Below, one piece after another: positions 34,537 to 43,529 of a stretch of DNA of 64,000 nucleotides. This DNA comes from Mycolicibacterium arenosum (GTDB lineage Bacteria > Actinomycetota > Actinomycetes > Mycobacteriales > Mycobacteriaceae): the NCBI RefSeq assembly GCF_024320865.1, contig NZ_JANDBD010000018.1:64401-128400 (forward strand), given 5' to 3'. Under the pieces are notes generated by a model. That model ran no database searches, was not told the origin of the DNA, and saw only the letters and a list, made by a program, of their open reading frames with translations. The translations under genes and the position numbers were made by a program. Position 1 is the stretch's first letter. Each line of letters opens with the position of its first letter.

Positions 34537-35202
34537 ATGAAGACGACATTCGCCGCGGCGGTAGCCGCGCCCGCATTGACGATGGCCGCGCTCGCGGTGG
34601 CGTCGGGGGTTACGCCGGTCCACGCGGACCCGCTGCCGTACGGCCCGGAGACCTGCATCAACGGGTTCGTCTGGCGCGAAGCGTTCGACGGCGACACCGT
34701 CTGCGTCACCCCTGCGACCCGGTCGCAGGTGGCGCAGCAGAACGCCGACCCGTCCGCCAACAAGGAACCCGAGGGCGGAGCCTTCGGCCCGGACACGTGC
34801 GTGTCCGGTTTCGTCTGGCGCGAGGCGTTCGACGGCGACACCATCTGCGTGACCCCGGACGTCCGAGCCGCGACGAAGGCCGACAACGCCGCCGACGCGT
34901 CGCGCAAGGCCGCCAACGCACCCGAGCCCACGCCGGTGGCGCAGGGCGGTGAACGCACAGTGGTGTTCGAGATCACCGGATCGGGCACCGTCTACTCGAT
35001 CGACACCAATCCGACGGGTAGCGGCGTCGGAGAGAACACCCCCGTGCCCTTCAAGCGCACGATCAAGATCGGACCCGACGTGGATCTGCTGACGGTGGTC
35101 GCCGTGACCAAGACCGGTGAGCAGGGGTGCCGCATCACCCTCGACGGCGAGGTCGTCGCCGAGCAGCCGGTCGGTGACGCGTTCTGCTCCGTGAACATCT
35201 AG
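34537..35202 (+). CDS. Secreted protein with two repeats and an MmpS-like C-terminal domain
   Basis: A 221-residue exported protein with a Sec signal (ending VHA-DP). Two repeats follow, PETCINGFVWREAFDGDTVC near residue 35 and PDTCVSGFVWREAFDGDTIC near 88, each with a Cys pair. The last 85 residues (TVVFEITGSGTVYSIDTNPTG through GCRITLDGEVV to FCSVNI) resemble the MmpS extracytoplasmic domain, an all-beta fold with one disulfide, rather than a free-standing MmpS: there is no anchoring helix other than the signal. It may bind a lipid or envelope component. Neighbour at 35212 has the same C-terminal domain. Confidence 0.8.
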   Translation: MKTTFAAAVAAPALTMAALAVASGVTPVHADPLPYGPETCINGFVWREAFDGDTVCVTPATRSQVAQQNADPSANKEPEGGAFGPDTCVSGFVWREAFDGDTICVTPDVRAATKADNAADASRKAANAPEPTPVAQGGERTVVFEITGSGTVYSIDTNPTGSGVGENTPVPFKRTIKIGPDVDLLTVVAVTKTGEQGCRITLDGEVVAEQPVGDAFCSVNI

Positions 35203-35211
35203 GGAGTCGCG

Positions 35212-35769
35212 ATGCCCGTCTCCGAACCCCGTCCGGGCCGGACCGATCGGCTGGCCCGGCTCGCTGGATTCGCCACCGTGCTCGCGACGCTGATCGTCGT
35301 CGGTCGCCCCATCGCACACGCCGAACCGCTGCCGTGCATCGACGACTTCCTACCGCCGGACGCCAGAACCGGCCTGTGCCCCACCCCGACGACGAATCCG
35401 ACCACCGCGCCGACCCAACTTCCGGCGCAGGACCCGACGACGACGGCGGCGCCGACGACGACGACGAGCACTCAGCCGACGACCACGCAGTCCAGGCCGA
35501 CTGAACCGAGCACGGTGACGTTCGAGATCTACGCCGGACGCTCGGGAGTCGAGGTCGACGAGATCGCCATCGACACCCTCGGACGCACGTTCGGAAGGAC
35601 CCGGCTGCCCTTCGCGCAGACGGCGTCCCTGCCGTCCCCGGTGACCAGCCTGCGGCTGCGCGCCTACGGCGACGGTCAGGACAAGATCGGTTGCCGCATC
35701 ACGGTCAACGGCGAACAGGTCGTCAACGTGATGAACGGCACGGTGGCGATCTGCAACTGGAAGCCCTAG
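35212..35769 (+). CDS. Secreted protein with Thr/Pro linker and MmpS-like domain
   Basis: A 185-residue protein with an N-terminal signal (ending IAHA-EP), then a short Cys-containing segment and a Thr/Pro/Gln-rich linker of about 45 residues (TPTTNPTTAPTQLP...). The C-terminal domain of about 85 residues (VTFEIYAGRSGVEVDE to GCRITVNGEQV...VAICNW) aligns with that of the preceding gene, as MmpS-like beta domain. The two are probably one operon: 9 bases separate them. The TAG stop shares CTAG with the convergent era stop. Function unknown; the linker suggests a cell-wall-spanning role. Confidence 0.8.
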   Translation: MPVSEPRPGRTDRLARLAGFATVLATLIVVGRPIAHAEPLPCIDDFLPPDARTGLCPTPTTNPTTAPTQLPAQDPTTTAAPTTTTSTQPTTTQSRPTEPSTVTFEIYAGRSGVEVDEIAIDTLGRTFGRTRLPFAQTASLPSPVTSLRLRAYGDGQDKIGCRITVNGEQVVNVMNGTVAICNWKP

Positions 35770-36674
35770 AAGCCGAGCTTGCCGAGCTGCTTGGGATCGC
35801 GCTGCCAGTTCTTGGCGATCTTGACCCGGAGCTCCAGGTACACCTTGGTGCCCAGCAGCTTCTCGATCTGTATGCGCGCTGCGGTGCCCACCTCACGCAG
35901 ACGGGCGCCGCCCTTGCCGATGACGATGCCCTTCTGGCTGTCGCGCTCGACGTAGAGGATGGCGCGCACGTCGATCAGCGGGTTGTCCTCGTCGCGCCCT
36001 TCCCTTTCCGACACCTCGTCGATGACGACCGCCAGCGAGTGCGGGAGTTCATCGCGCACACCTTCGAGGGCGGCTTCGCGGATCAGCTCGGCCATCAGCA
36101 CCTCCTCGGGCTCGTCCGTCAACTCGCCGTCGGGGTAGAACGCGGGCCCCGGTGGCAGTTTGGCCACCAGCACGTCGATGAGCACGTCGAGCTGCTCGCC
36201 CTCGGTCGCGGAGACGGGCACGATCTCGCACTTCCCGCCGGTGAGCTCGTTCACCGACATCAGCTGCGCGGCAACCCTCTCCCTGGACACCTTGTCGGTC
36301 TTGGTGACGATGACGACGAGGGTGGTTTTCGGGGCGACGAACGCGATCTGCTCGTAGATCCACCGGTCCCCCGGCCCGATGCCCTCGTCGGCGGGGATGC
36401 ACAGCCCGATGACGTCGACTTGCGCGTAGGTGTCCTTGACGAGTTCGTTGAGCCGTTGTCCCAGAAGCGTTCTGGGCCGGTGCAGGCCGGGCGTGTCGAC
36501 CAGCACGATCTGGAAGTCCTCGCGGTGCACGATGCCGCGGATCGTGTGGCGGGTCGTCTGCGGCCGGTTCGACGTGATCGCGACCTTCTCGCCGACGAGC
36601 GCGTTGGTCAGCGTCGACTTGCCGGTGTTCGGTCTGCCGACGAAACAGACGAAGCCCGAAAGGAACTCGGTCAC
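35766..36674 (-). CDS. era: Era GTPase
   Basis: A 302-residue GTPase required for 16S rRNA processing and 30S assembly. G1 is GRPNTGKST; G3 is DTPGLHRP; G4 is TKTDKV; the C-terminal KH domain holds the IVIGKGGARLREVGTAAR motif that binds the 3' end of 16S rRNA. The GTG at 36674 overlaps the stop of the upstream gene as GTGA. It is the last of a minus-strand chain with ybeY, which also acts in rRNA maturation. Confidence 0.96.
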   Translation of the reverse strand: MTEFLSGFVCFVGRPNTGKSTLTNALVGEKVAITSNRPQTTRHTIRGIVHREDFQIVLVDTPGLHRPRTLLGQRLNELVKDTYAQVDVIGLCIPADEGIGPGDRWIYEQIAFVAPKTTLVVIVTKTDKVSRERVAAQLMSVNELTGGKCEIVPVSATEGEQLDVLIDVLVAKLPPGPAFYPDGELTDEPEEVLMAELIREAALEGVRDELPHSLAVVIDEVSEREGRDEDNPLIDVRAILYVERDSQKGIVIGKGGARLREVGTAARIQIEKLLGTKVYLELRVKIAKNWQRDPKQLGKLGF

Positions 36675-37030
36675 GTCGGGTTTCCGGACCGGTCGGTGAC
36701 GATCACCGCGGTGTCCGCCGACAGTTCGCGCACGGCGGCCACCCCGGCGTCGTCGGCGGTGCCGCCGACCAGTACCGCCGCCTCGAGGCCCGCCGCACCG
36801 CTGGACACCGCAGCCGCGACCGCCGCCTGCAGGGCCGTCAACGTCAGCGCGTGCAGCGTCACCGGGGCGCCCGCGTAGGTGCGGCCGTCGAGGTCTCGCA
36901 CCGCGGCGCCGGTGGCCGCCTCGGCCCTCGCCATCGCGCCGCGGGCCAGCGTGACCAGCTTGGCGTCCTCCGCGTCGAGCTCGGCCCCGGTCGTGCGCGA
37001 TCCCGCCTTCGGCTCCTCGCTTGCGCTCAT
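36671..37030 (-). CDS. Conserved hypothetical protein between era and corC (Rv2365c-like)
   Basis: A 119-residue protein. Its pattern (DAEDAKLVTLARGAMARAEA, AAVRDLDGRTYAGAPVTLHAL, VAAAVSSGA) resembles a cytidine deaminase-like fold, but the catalytic His/Cys-x-x-Cys motifs are absent, so it is not a working deaminase. It is conserved in this position in mycobacteria (Rv2365c). It overlaps both neighbours by four bases. Confidence 0.75.
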   Translation of the reverse strand: MSASEEPKAGSRTTGAELDAEDAKLVTLARGAMARAEAATGAAVRDLDGRTYAGAPVTLHALTLTALQAAVAAAVSSGAAGLEAAVLVGGTADDAGVAAVRELSADTAVIVTDRSGNPT

Positions 37031-38310
37031 TCGTTCTCCTCCTCGGGCTCGACGGGTGTGACCAGGACGGTGCCGACGCGCACCCGACCGCGCGGGTCGG
37101 GACCGCCTTCGGCCCTGAAGTGCAGCGTGTTCCAGGTGACCTCCGACCCCGGCAGCGGCACCCTGCCGAGTTCGTGCGCCAGCAGCCCGCCCACGGTGTC
37201 GACGTCGAGGTCGTCGTCGAGATCCAGGTCGTAGAGCTCGGCGAGGTCCTCGAGCGGGACCCGCGCCGACACCCGGAACCTGTTGTCCCCCAACTCCTCC
37301 ACCGGCGCGACCTCATCGGTGTCGTACTCGTCGGCGATCTCGCCGACGATCTCCTCGAGCACGTCCTCGATGGTCACCAATCCGGCGATCGCTCCGTATT
37401 CGTCGACCAGCAGCGCCATGTGGTTGCGGTCGCGCTGCATCTCCCGCAGCAGTTCGTCGAGCGGCTTGGAGTCGGGCACGAACACCGCGGGACGCATCAC
37501 CTCGCCGACCCTGGTGTCCTGATCGCCCGTGGTCGAATACCGCTGCTGGACGAGGTCCTTCAGATACACCACGCCGAGGACGTCGTCGACGTTCTCGCCG
37601 ATCGCCGGGATTCGCGAATGCCCGCTGCGCACCGCAAGCGACATCGCCTGCCGAGCGGTCTTGTCCGCCTCGATCCACACCATCTCGGTGCGCGGCACCA
37701 TCACCTCGCGCGCCGGGGTGTCACCGAGTTCGAACACCGACTGGATCATCCGTCGCTCGTCGTCGGCGACGACTCCGCTCTGCTGTGCGAGGTCGACGAC
37801 TTCGCGCAGTTCGATCTCGGACGCGAACGGGCCGTTGCGGAAACCGCGCCCCGGCGTCAGGGCGTTACCGATCAACACCAGCAGCCGGCTGATCGGGGTG
37901 AGCAGCACCGAGATCGCCTGCAACGGAAGCGCGGTCACCAGGGCGATGGAGTAGGCGTGCTGGCGCCCCAGGGTGCGCGGCCCGACACCGATCGCCACGA
38001 AGCTGACCACCGTCATGATCGCCGCGGCGGCGGTCAGCCCCCACGCCACGCCGAGCCTGCCGTCGAGATAGGCGACGAGCAGCACCGTCGCGGTCACCTC
38101 GCACACGATCCGCAGCAGCACGATGAGGTTGATGTAGCGCGGCCGTTCCGCCATCACGCCGGCGAGTCGCACGGCGCCCGGCCGTTCGTCCCGCATCATC
38201 TCCTCGACACGGGCCACCGACACCGTGCTGATGGCGGCGTCGATCGCCGCGAACAGTCCGCCGAACAGAACCAGGGCGATCGCACCCAGGAGCGGAGCCA
38301 GGCCGCTCAC
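37027..38310 (-). CDS. CorC/HlyC-type CNNM membrane protein with two CBS domains
   Basis: A 427-residue protein (Rv2366c-like). It has an N-terminal DUF21 region with four hydrophobic helices (GLAPLLGAIALVLFGGLFAA...), two CBS domains in the middle (MVPRTEMVWIEAD and VMRPAVFVPDSKPLDELL), and a C-terminal CorC_HlyC domain of about 80 residues (NRFRVSARVPLEDL). The family transports or senses Mg2+ or Co2+; the CBS pair probably binds an adenine nucleotide. It overlaps both ybeY and the downstream gene by four bases. Confidence 0.93.
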   Translation of the reverse strand: MSGLAPLLGAIALVLFGGLFAAIDAAISTVSVARVEEMMRDERPGAVRLAGVMAERPRYINLIVLLRIVCEVTATVLLVAYLDGRLGVAWGLTAAAAIMTVVSFVAIGVGPRTLGRQHAYSIALVTALPLQAISVLLTPISRLLVLIGNALTPGRGFRNGPFASEIELREVVDLAQQSGVVADDERRMIQSVFELGDTPAREVMVPRTEMVWIEADKTARQAMSLAVRSGHSRIPAIGENVDDVLGVVYLKDLVQQRYSTTGDQDTRVGEVMRPAVFVPDSKPLDELLREMQRDRNHMALLVDEYGAIAGLVTIEDVLEEIVGEIADEYDTDEVAPVEELGDNRFRVSARVPLEDLAELYDLDLDDDLDVDTVGGLLAHELGRVPLPGSEVTWNTLHFRAEGGPDPRGRVRVGTVLVTPVEPEEENE

Positions 38311-38843
38311 AGTTCGTCGAAGTACCGCGACCCGTCAAGCAGCCGTCGGTCCTTCTCGGTCTGCCGGTCGACGTGGTAGGCCTCGACCTGATCGGCCACC
38401 CACTCCTCCAGTAGTTGGCGTTGCAGGGCGAACATCTCCTTCTCCTCGTCGGGCTCCGCGTGGTCGTAGCCCAGCAGGTGCAGGACACCGTGCACGGTGA
38501 GCAGCGCTAGCTCCTGGCCGAGCGAATGTCCCACCTTCTCAGCCTGTTTGGCGGCGAACTCGGGGCACAGCACGATGTCGCCGAGCATCGACGGCCCCGG
38601 CTCCGGCGCGTCCGGGCGACCACCGGGTTCGAGTTCGTCCATCGGAAAGCTCATGACATCGGTGGGACCGGGCAGATCCATCCACCGCATGTGCAGGTCG
38701 GCCATCGCAGCGGTGTCGAGCAGCACCATCGACAGTTCGGCCGCCGGGTTCACGTCCATCCGCTCGATGACGAACCGCGCCACGCTGACGAGTTCGGTTT
38801 CGGAGACGTCGATGCCCGACTCGTTGGATACCTCGATGGTCAT
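38307..38843 (-). CDS. ybeY: Endoribonuclease YbeY
   Basis: A 178-residue metalloRNase that trims 16S rRNA 3' ends and takes part in 70S quality control. The zinc site HGVLHLLGYDH is complete, and the upstream VMSFPMDE segment matches the family. Eight bases upstream is the phoH stop. It is in one chain with phoH and era, a cluster conserved in many bacteria. Confidence 0.96.
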   Translation of the reverse strand: MTIEVSNESGIDVSETELVSVARFVIERMDVNPAAELSMVLLDTAAMADLHMRWMDLPGPTDVMSFPMDELEPGGRPDAPEPGPSMLGDIVLCPEFAAKQAEKVGHSLGQELALLTVHGVLHLLGYDHAEPDEEKEMFALQRQLLEEWVADQVEAYHVDRQTEKDRRLLDGSRYFDEL

Positions 38844-38850
38844 CTGGTGG

Positions 38851-39906
38851 TCACCGTCGCGGCCGGACGTGGGTGGCGCGACGCTGGGCGCGGTTCATCG
38901 AGTTCGGATCCTCGGATCTCGCGTAGGCGTCCACGATCTCGGACACCAACCGGTGGCGCACCACGTCGGCACTGGTGAGTTCGGCGAAGTGGATGTCGTC
39001 GACGCCCGCGAGCACGCGCATCGCGCTGCGCAACCCCGACGGCGCCGCGCCCGGCAGGTCGACCTGCGTGATGTCGCCGGTGATCACCATTTTCGAGCCG
39101 AAGCCGAGGCGGGTGAGGAACATCTTCATCTGCTCGCCGGTGGTGTTCTGCGCCTCGTCGAGAATGATGAACGCGTCGGAGAGCGACCGGCCGCGCATGT
39201 AGGCCAGCGGCGCGACCTCGATGACCCCGGCGCTCATCAGCTTCGGGATGAGCTCGGGATCCATCATGTCGTGCAGCGCGTCGTACAGCGGCCGCAGGTA
39301 CGGGTCGATCTTCTCGCTGAGCGTGCCCGGCAGAAAGCCAAGGCGCTCACCGGCTTCCACCGCGGGGCGGGTCAGGATGATCCGGGACACCTGCTTGCTC
39401 TGCAGCGCGCTGACGGCCTTGGCCATGGCGAGGTAGGTCTTGCCGGTACCTGCGGGCCCGATCCCGAAGACGATCGTGTTCTGATCGATCGCGTCGACGT
39501 AGCGCTTCTGGTTCAGCGTCTTGGGGCGAATCGTCTTGCCGCGCCGGGACAGGATGTCGAGTGTCAACACCTCGGCGGGCGACTCCTCGTCCGCCGAAGT
39601 CAGCATCGACACGCTGCGTCGGACGGCGTCCGGGGTGAGCGCCTGACCGGAGTTGACGATCGCCACCAGCTCCGAGACGGCACGCTCGGCGAGCGCGACG
39701 TCGGCGGGCTCACCGGACAGGGTGACGGAATTGCCGCGCACGTGCACGTCGGCCGTGAGCAGGTTCTCGAGCGCGCGCAGATTCTCGTCGGCGGAACCGA
39801 GCAGGCCCACCACCAAAGGAGGCGGCACCTCGATTCTCAGGCTGCTGCTGCGGACCGTGTCGGGCGATGCCGGGGTCGATGCGGCGCTTGTCTCGCGGGG
39901 TGTCAC
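38851..39906 (-). CDS. phoH: PhoH-like ATPase
   Basis: A 351-residue protein (PhoH1, Rv2368c-like). The P-loop is GIGPAGTGKTYLAMA and a Walker-B-type stretch AFIILDEAQNTTGEQM follows. PhoH is linked to RNA handling and often neighbours ybeY, as here. The GTG at 39906 follows AAGAAG. The 125-bp gap before it could hold a promoter; no clear boxes were found there. Confidence 0.94.
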   Translation of the reverse strand: MTPRETSAASTPASPDTVRSSSLRIEVPPPLVVGLLGSADENLRALENLLTADVHVRGNSVTLSGEPADVALAERAVSELVAIVNSGQALTPDAVRRSVSMLTSADEESPAEVLTLDILSRRGKTIRPKTLNQKRYVDAIDQNTIVFGIGPAGTGKTYLAMAKAVSALQSKQVSRIILTRPAVEAGERLGFLPGTLSEKIDPYLRPLYDALHDMMDPELIPKLMSAGVIEVAPLAYMRGRSLSDAFIILDEAQNTTGEQMKMFLTRLGFGSKMVITGDITQVDLPGAAPSGLRSAMRVLAGVDDIHFAELTSADVVRHRLVSEIVDAYARSEDPNSMNRAQRRATHVRPRR

Positions 39907-40031
39907 GTGGGCTTCTTGGCCTGCTTTCTGGGTCGATCCCCCGGTCGCTGCGATCCTGCCCGCCGGGTCGGGGTACTTCGCCGAGTTTACCGCCGCCGCT
40001 GTGAGCCGCCCAATGCTTATGCAGGTCGGGC

Positions 40032-40781
40032 CTATCGCCAGCGCGCGGTGAGCGCGCCGAGAGCACCGAGCGCGACAGCGGCCGCCGTCGAGGTGCGCAG
40101 CACGGCGGGGCCGAGCCGGACGGCCAGCGCACCCGCCGCCCGCAAATCCGCGATCTCGTCGTCGCTGATCCCGCCCTCCGGACCGACGACCAGCAGGAGC
40201 GAACCGCAGTCACCGAAGCCGACGTCGACGAGTGCGGCACTGGCGGCCTCGTGCAGCGCCAGCACCAGGCCGCCGGCAGCGGTCACGTCGACCGCCCGCC
40301 GCACCAGTTCGGCGCTCGACACCACGGCGCTGACGTCCGGAACGTAGGGCCGACGCGACTGCCGGGCGGCCGCGCGGGCCACGGCACGCCACCGGCGCAG
40401 TCCCTTGTCGACCTTCGCGGCGCCGTCCCATCGGGCCACGCACCGGCTGGCCTGCCACGCCACGAACTCGTCGGCGCCCGCCTCGGTCGCCAGTTCGATC
40501 GCGAGTTCCGAGCGATCGGATTTCGGCAGGGCCTGGACGACGGTCACCCTCGGCACCGGCGCGGCGACGGTGCGTACGGCGTCGACTCGCGCGGTCAGCC
40601 TGCCCTTGGCCGCCTCCTCGACGACGCAGTTGGCGAGCAGACCGGCGCCGTCGGACAGGTCGATGTGCTCCCCCGGCCGAATCCGCCGGACGTTGGACGC
40701 GTGGAATCCCTCGTCGCCGTCGACGACGGCCGATTCGCCGACCGCGGGTAGCGCGTCGACGTAGAAGAGCGCGGAACTCAT
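40032..40781 (-). CDS. rsmE: 16S rRNA m3U1498 methyltransferase RsmE
   Basis: A 249-residue SPOUT-class methyltransferase for U1498 of 16S rRNA. The N-terminal PUA-like part has HASNVRRIRPGEHIDLSDG, and the C-terminal knot has LLLVVGPEGGISDDEI, which binds SAM. It follows dnaJ2 with 10 bases between, so it shares that operon. Confidence 0.94.
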   Translation of the reverse strand: MSSALFYVDALPAVGESAVVDGDEGFHASNVRRIRPGEHIDLSDGAGLLANCVVEEAAKGRLTARVDAVRTVAAPVPRVTVVQALPKSDRSELAIELATEAGADEFVAWQASRCVARWDGAAKVDKGLRRWRAVARAAARQSRRPYVPDVSAVVSSAELVRRAVDVTAAGGLVLALHEAASAALVDVGFGDCGSLLLVVGPEGGISDDEIADLRAAGALAVRLGPAVLRTSTAAAVALGALGALTARWR

Positions 40782-40791
40782 GGCTCGCGGG

Positions 40792-41937
40792 TCAGCGGCC
40801 GGTGAACGTCTCGCGCAGTCGGCTGAACAGTCCCCCGCCGGACGGCGCGGCGTTAGCGGACTTGACCTCGGCCTGGTCGCGCGCGCGGTGCTCCTTGAGC
40901 TTGTGCAGCAGGTCGATGTCCTGGTGATCCAGCCGGGACGGCACGACGACCTCGATGTGGTGGTGCAGGTTGCCGCGCACGCCGGTGCGCACGTTGGGCA
41001 TGCCGTGGCCGCGCATCGAGATAACGGCGCCCGGCTGGGTGCCCGCGGGGATCGTCAGGTCGGTGGGTCCGTCGAGGATGACGTCGACGTTGACCGTGGT
41101 GCCCAGCGCGGCGTCGACCATCGGCACGGAGATCGTGCAGTGCAGGTCGTCGCCGTCGCGGACGAACACCTCGTGCTGGCGCTCGTGAATCTCGACGTGC
41201 AGGTCGCCCGCGGGACCGCCGCCGGGGCCGACCTCACCCTGCGCCGCCAGACGCACGCGCATGCCCTCGCCGACACCCGCCGGGATCTTGACGCTGACCT
41301 CGCGACGAGCCCGCACGCGGCCGTCGCCGCCGCAGCGGTGGCACGGGTCGGGGATGACCTCGCCGACACCCTGGCACACCGGGCACGGCCGCGACGTCAG
41401 CACCTGGCCGAGCAGCGACCGCTGCACGGTCTGCACCTCACCCTGGCCGTGGCAGGTGTCGCAGGTGGCCGGCGTGGAGTCGCCGTGGGTGCCCTTGCCC
41501 TGGCACAGATCGCACAGGATCGCGGTGTCGACGGTGACCTGCTTGGTGACGCCCGTCGCGCACTCCGAGAGGTCGAGGCGCATGCGCAGCAGCGAGTCGG
41601 CGCCGGGCCGAACCCGACCGACGGGGCCGCGGGCTCCGCCGCCACCACCGAAGAACGCCTCGAACACGTCGCCGAGCCCGCCGAAGCCGGAGAACCCGCC
41701 GCCGCCCCCGGCGCCCGCGGTGGCGAGCGGGTCGCCGCCCGCGTCGACGATCCGCCGCTTCTCCGGGTCGCTGAGCACCTCGTAGGCGACGCTGATCTCC
41801 TTGAAGCGCGTCTGCGCCTCTTCGTCGGGGTTGACGTCCGGGTGCAACTCGCGCGCGAGCTTGCGGTAGGCGCGTTTGATCTCCGAATCACTCGCGCCCT
41901 TGCTCACCCCGAGCATGCCGTAGTAATCGCGTGCCAC
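40792..41937 (-). CDS. dnaJ2: Co-chaperone DnaJ2
   Basis: A 381-residue type I J-protein that stimulates DnaK. It has a J domain with the HPD motif (LHPDVNPDEEA), a Gly-rich linker (AGAGGGGGFSGFGG), four zinc-finger repeats (CDLCQGKG, CDTCHGQG, CPVCQGVG, CHRCGGDG) and a substrate-binding C-terminus. The GTG start at 41937 follows a GAGG-type site. It is downstream of hrcA, as in other actinobacteria, where hrcA-dnaJ2 respond to heat. Confidence 0.96.
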   Translation of the reverse strand: MARDYYGMLGVSKGASDSEIKRAYRKLARELHPDVNPDEEAQTRFKEISVAYEVLSDPEKRRIVDAGGDPLATAGAGGGGGFSGFGGLGDVFEAFFGGGGGARGPVGRVRPGADSLLRMRLDLSECATGVTKQVTVDTAILCDLCQGKGTHGDSTPATCDTCHGQGEVQTVQRSLLGQVLTSRPCPVCQGVGEVIPDPCHRCGGDGRVRARREVSVKIPAGVGEGMRVRLAAQGEVGPGGGPAGDLHVEIHERQHEVFVRDGDDLHCTISVPMVDAALGTTVNVDVILDGPTDLTIPAGTQPGAVISMRGHGMPNVRTGVRGNLHHHIEVVVPSRLDHQDIDLLHKLKEHRARDQAEVKSANAAPSGGGLFSRLRETFTGR

Positions 41938-41982
41938 GCCTCAACCTCTTCTCGAGCCGCTTCCGCGGCAGTACCGCACCCC

Positions 41983-43014
41983 TTAGCGGGTGCCCAAGAC
42001 CTCGCCGATGTAAAGAGCAACTGCGGCGACGTTAGCGATCGTTCCCGGATAGTCCATTCGAGTGGGCCCCAACACACCCATGCCGCCGTAGACCTTGCCC
42101 GAGGTGCCGTACGCGGTGGAAATGACCGACGTGCCCGCCATCTGCTCGGAATCGGTCTCGTGCCCGATCCGCACGGTGACTTTACCGGCCTCCTGTTGGG
42201 CGGCCAGCAGCTTGAGGACCACCACCTGCTCCTCGAGGGCCTCCAGGACCGAGCGGAGAGAGCCGCCGAAGTCCGCGGTGTTGCGGGTCAGGTTGGCGGT
42301 GCCGCCCAGCAGCAGCCGCTCCTCGGTGTGTTCGACGAGGGTTTCGACGAGGACCGTGGCCGCGCGTCCGACGGCGTCGCCGAGCCCGCCCTGACCGTTG
42401 AGTTGCACCGCGAGATCCGACACGGCGATGGACGCGGTCGATATCGGCTTGCCCTCGAGCGCCTGTCCGAGACGGTCGCGCAGCTGGCCCAGCTGGTGTT
42501 CGTCGATGGCGTCGCCGAGTTCCACGATGCGCTGATCGACCCGGCCGGTGTCGGTGATGACGACCAGCAGCAGGCGTGCGGGGGTCAGCGCGACGACTTC
42601 GAGGTGCCGGACCGAGGCCGTCGACAGCGTCGGGTACTGGATGATCGCGACCTGCCTGGTCAGCTGTGCCAGCAACCGGACGGCCCGGCGCAAGACGTCG
42701 TCGAGGTCGACCCCGGTTTCCAGGAAGCTCAGAATGGCGCGGCGTTCGCTGGACGACAGTGGCTTGACGTTGTCGATTCGATCGACGAACTCGCGATAGC
42801 CCTTCTCGGTGGGCACCCGGCCCGAACTGGTGTGGGGCTGGGTGATGTAGCCCTCGGCCTCGAGGACCGCCATGTCGTTGCGAACGGTGGCGCTGGATAC
42901 GCCGAGGTTGTGCCGCTCGACGAGGGTCTTGCTGCCGATCGGTTCCTGAGTGGTGACGAAGTCCGCGACGATGGCGCGTAGGACTTCGAACCGTCGATCG
43001 TCGGCACTACTCAT
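41983..43014 (-). CDS. hrcA: Heat-shock repressor HrcA
   Basis: A 343-residue repressor that binds CIRCE elements upstream of groEL-type genes. The N-terminal winged helix has IVADFVTTQEPIGSKTLVERHNLGVSSATVRNDMAVLE-like features; I quote only LGVSSATVRNDM. The C-terminal half carries the family core (SMAGTSVISTAYG-like region, GVLGPTRMDYPGTIA). I saw no CIRCE inverted repeat upstream of the gene in this window, so its targets are probably elsewhere. Confidence 0.95.
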   Translation of the reverse strand: MSSADDRRFEVLRAIVADFVTTQEPIGSKTLVERHNLGVSSATVRNDMAVLEAEGYITQPHTSSGRVPTEKGYREFVDRIDNVKPLSSSERRAILSFLETGVDLDDVLRRAVRLLAQLTRQVAIIQYPTLSTASVRHLEVVALTPARLLLVVITDTGRVDQRIVELGDAIDEHQLGQLRDRLGQALEGKPISTASIAVSDLAVQLNGQGGLGDAVGRAATVLVETLVEHTEERLLLGGTANLTRNTADFGGSLRSVLEALEEQVVVLKLLAAQQEAGKVTVRIGHETDSEQMAGTSVISTAYGTSGKVYGGMGVLGPTRMDYPGTIANVAAVALYIGEVLGTR

Positions 43015-43199
43015 CGCTCACCTCCCGGTTGCCTTTCGTCCATTTTACGGTGACGATCTGCGCCGACACCGACCGAGCGGTCCCTGACGGGAGGAGACAA
43101 CGCGCGGTCCTGCGATTAGCCTCGGTAGATGCCCCGGCGTCCGCAGGTTCGACGACGCTCGGCAACGTTGCGGGGGGACACGACAGCGAAGGTGCGCCG

Positions 43200-43529
43200 G
43201 TGATCTTCAAGGGTGTCCGCGATGGCAAACCGTATCCCGATCACGGGCTGTCGTACCGCCAGTGGGCGCAGATCCCACCCCGGCAAATCCGTCTCGACGA
43301 GTTGGTGACGACGACGACGGTGTTGGCGCTCGACCGGCTGCTGTCGGAGGACTCGACGTTCTACGGCGACCTCTTTCCGCACGCGGTGCGCTGGCAGGGG
43401 GTCATCTACCTCGAGGACGGCCTGCACCGCGCCGTGCGTTCGGCGTTGCGTAACCGGACCGTGCTGCACGCCAGGGTCTATGACATGGACCGCCCGTACG
43501 ACGAGCAGACCGGCGCCACTCAGCTCTAG
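43200..43529 (+). CDS. Conserved hypothetical protein (Rv2375-like)
   Basis: A 109-residue protein, highly conserved in sequence features across mycobacteria (FKGVRDGKPYPDHGLSYRQW, DELVTTTTVLALDRLL, FYGDLFPHAVRWQGVIYLEDG). No catalytic motif is recognised and its role is unknown. The GTG at 43200 has GAAGG 9 bases upstream and fits the family N-terminus (VIFKGVR); the frame is open 57 codons further but with no matching sequence. It converges with the next gene on CTAG. Confidence 0.85.
   Translation: MIFKGVRDGKPYPDHGLSYRQWAQIPPRQIRLDELVTTTTVLALDRLLSEDSTFYGDLFPHAVRWQGVIYLEDGLHRAVRSALRNRTVLHARVYDMDRPYDEQTGATQL

Noticed and set aside
41983..43199. A CIRCE element upstream of hrcA
   Set aside because: No TTAGCACTC-type inverted repeat was found in the region before hrcA.
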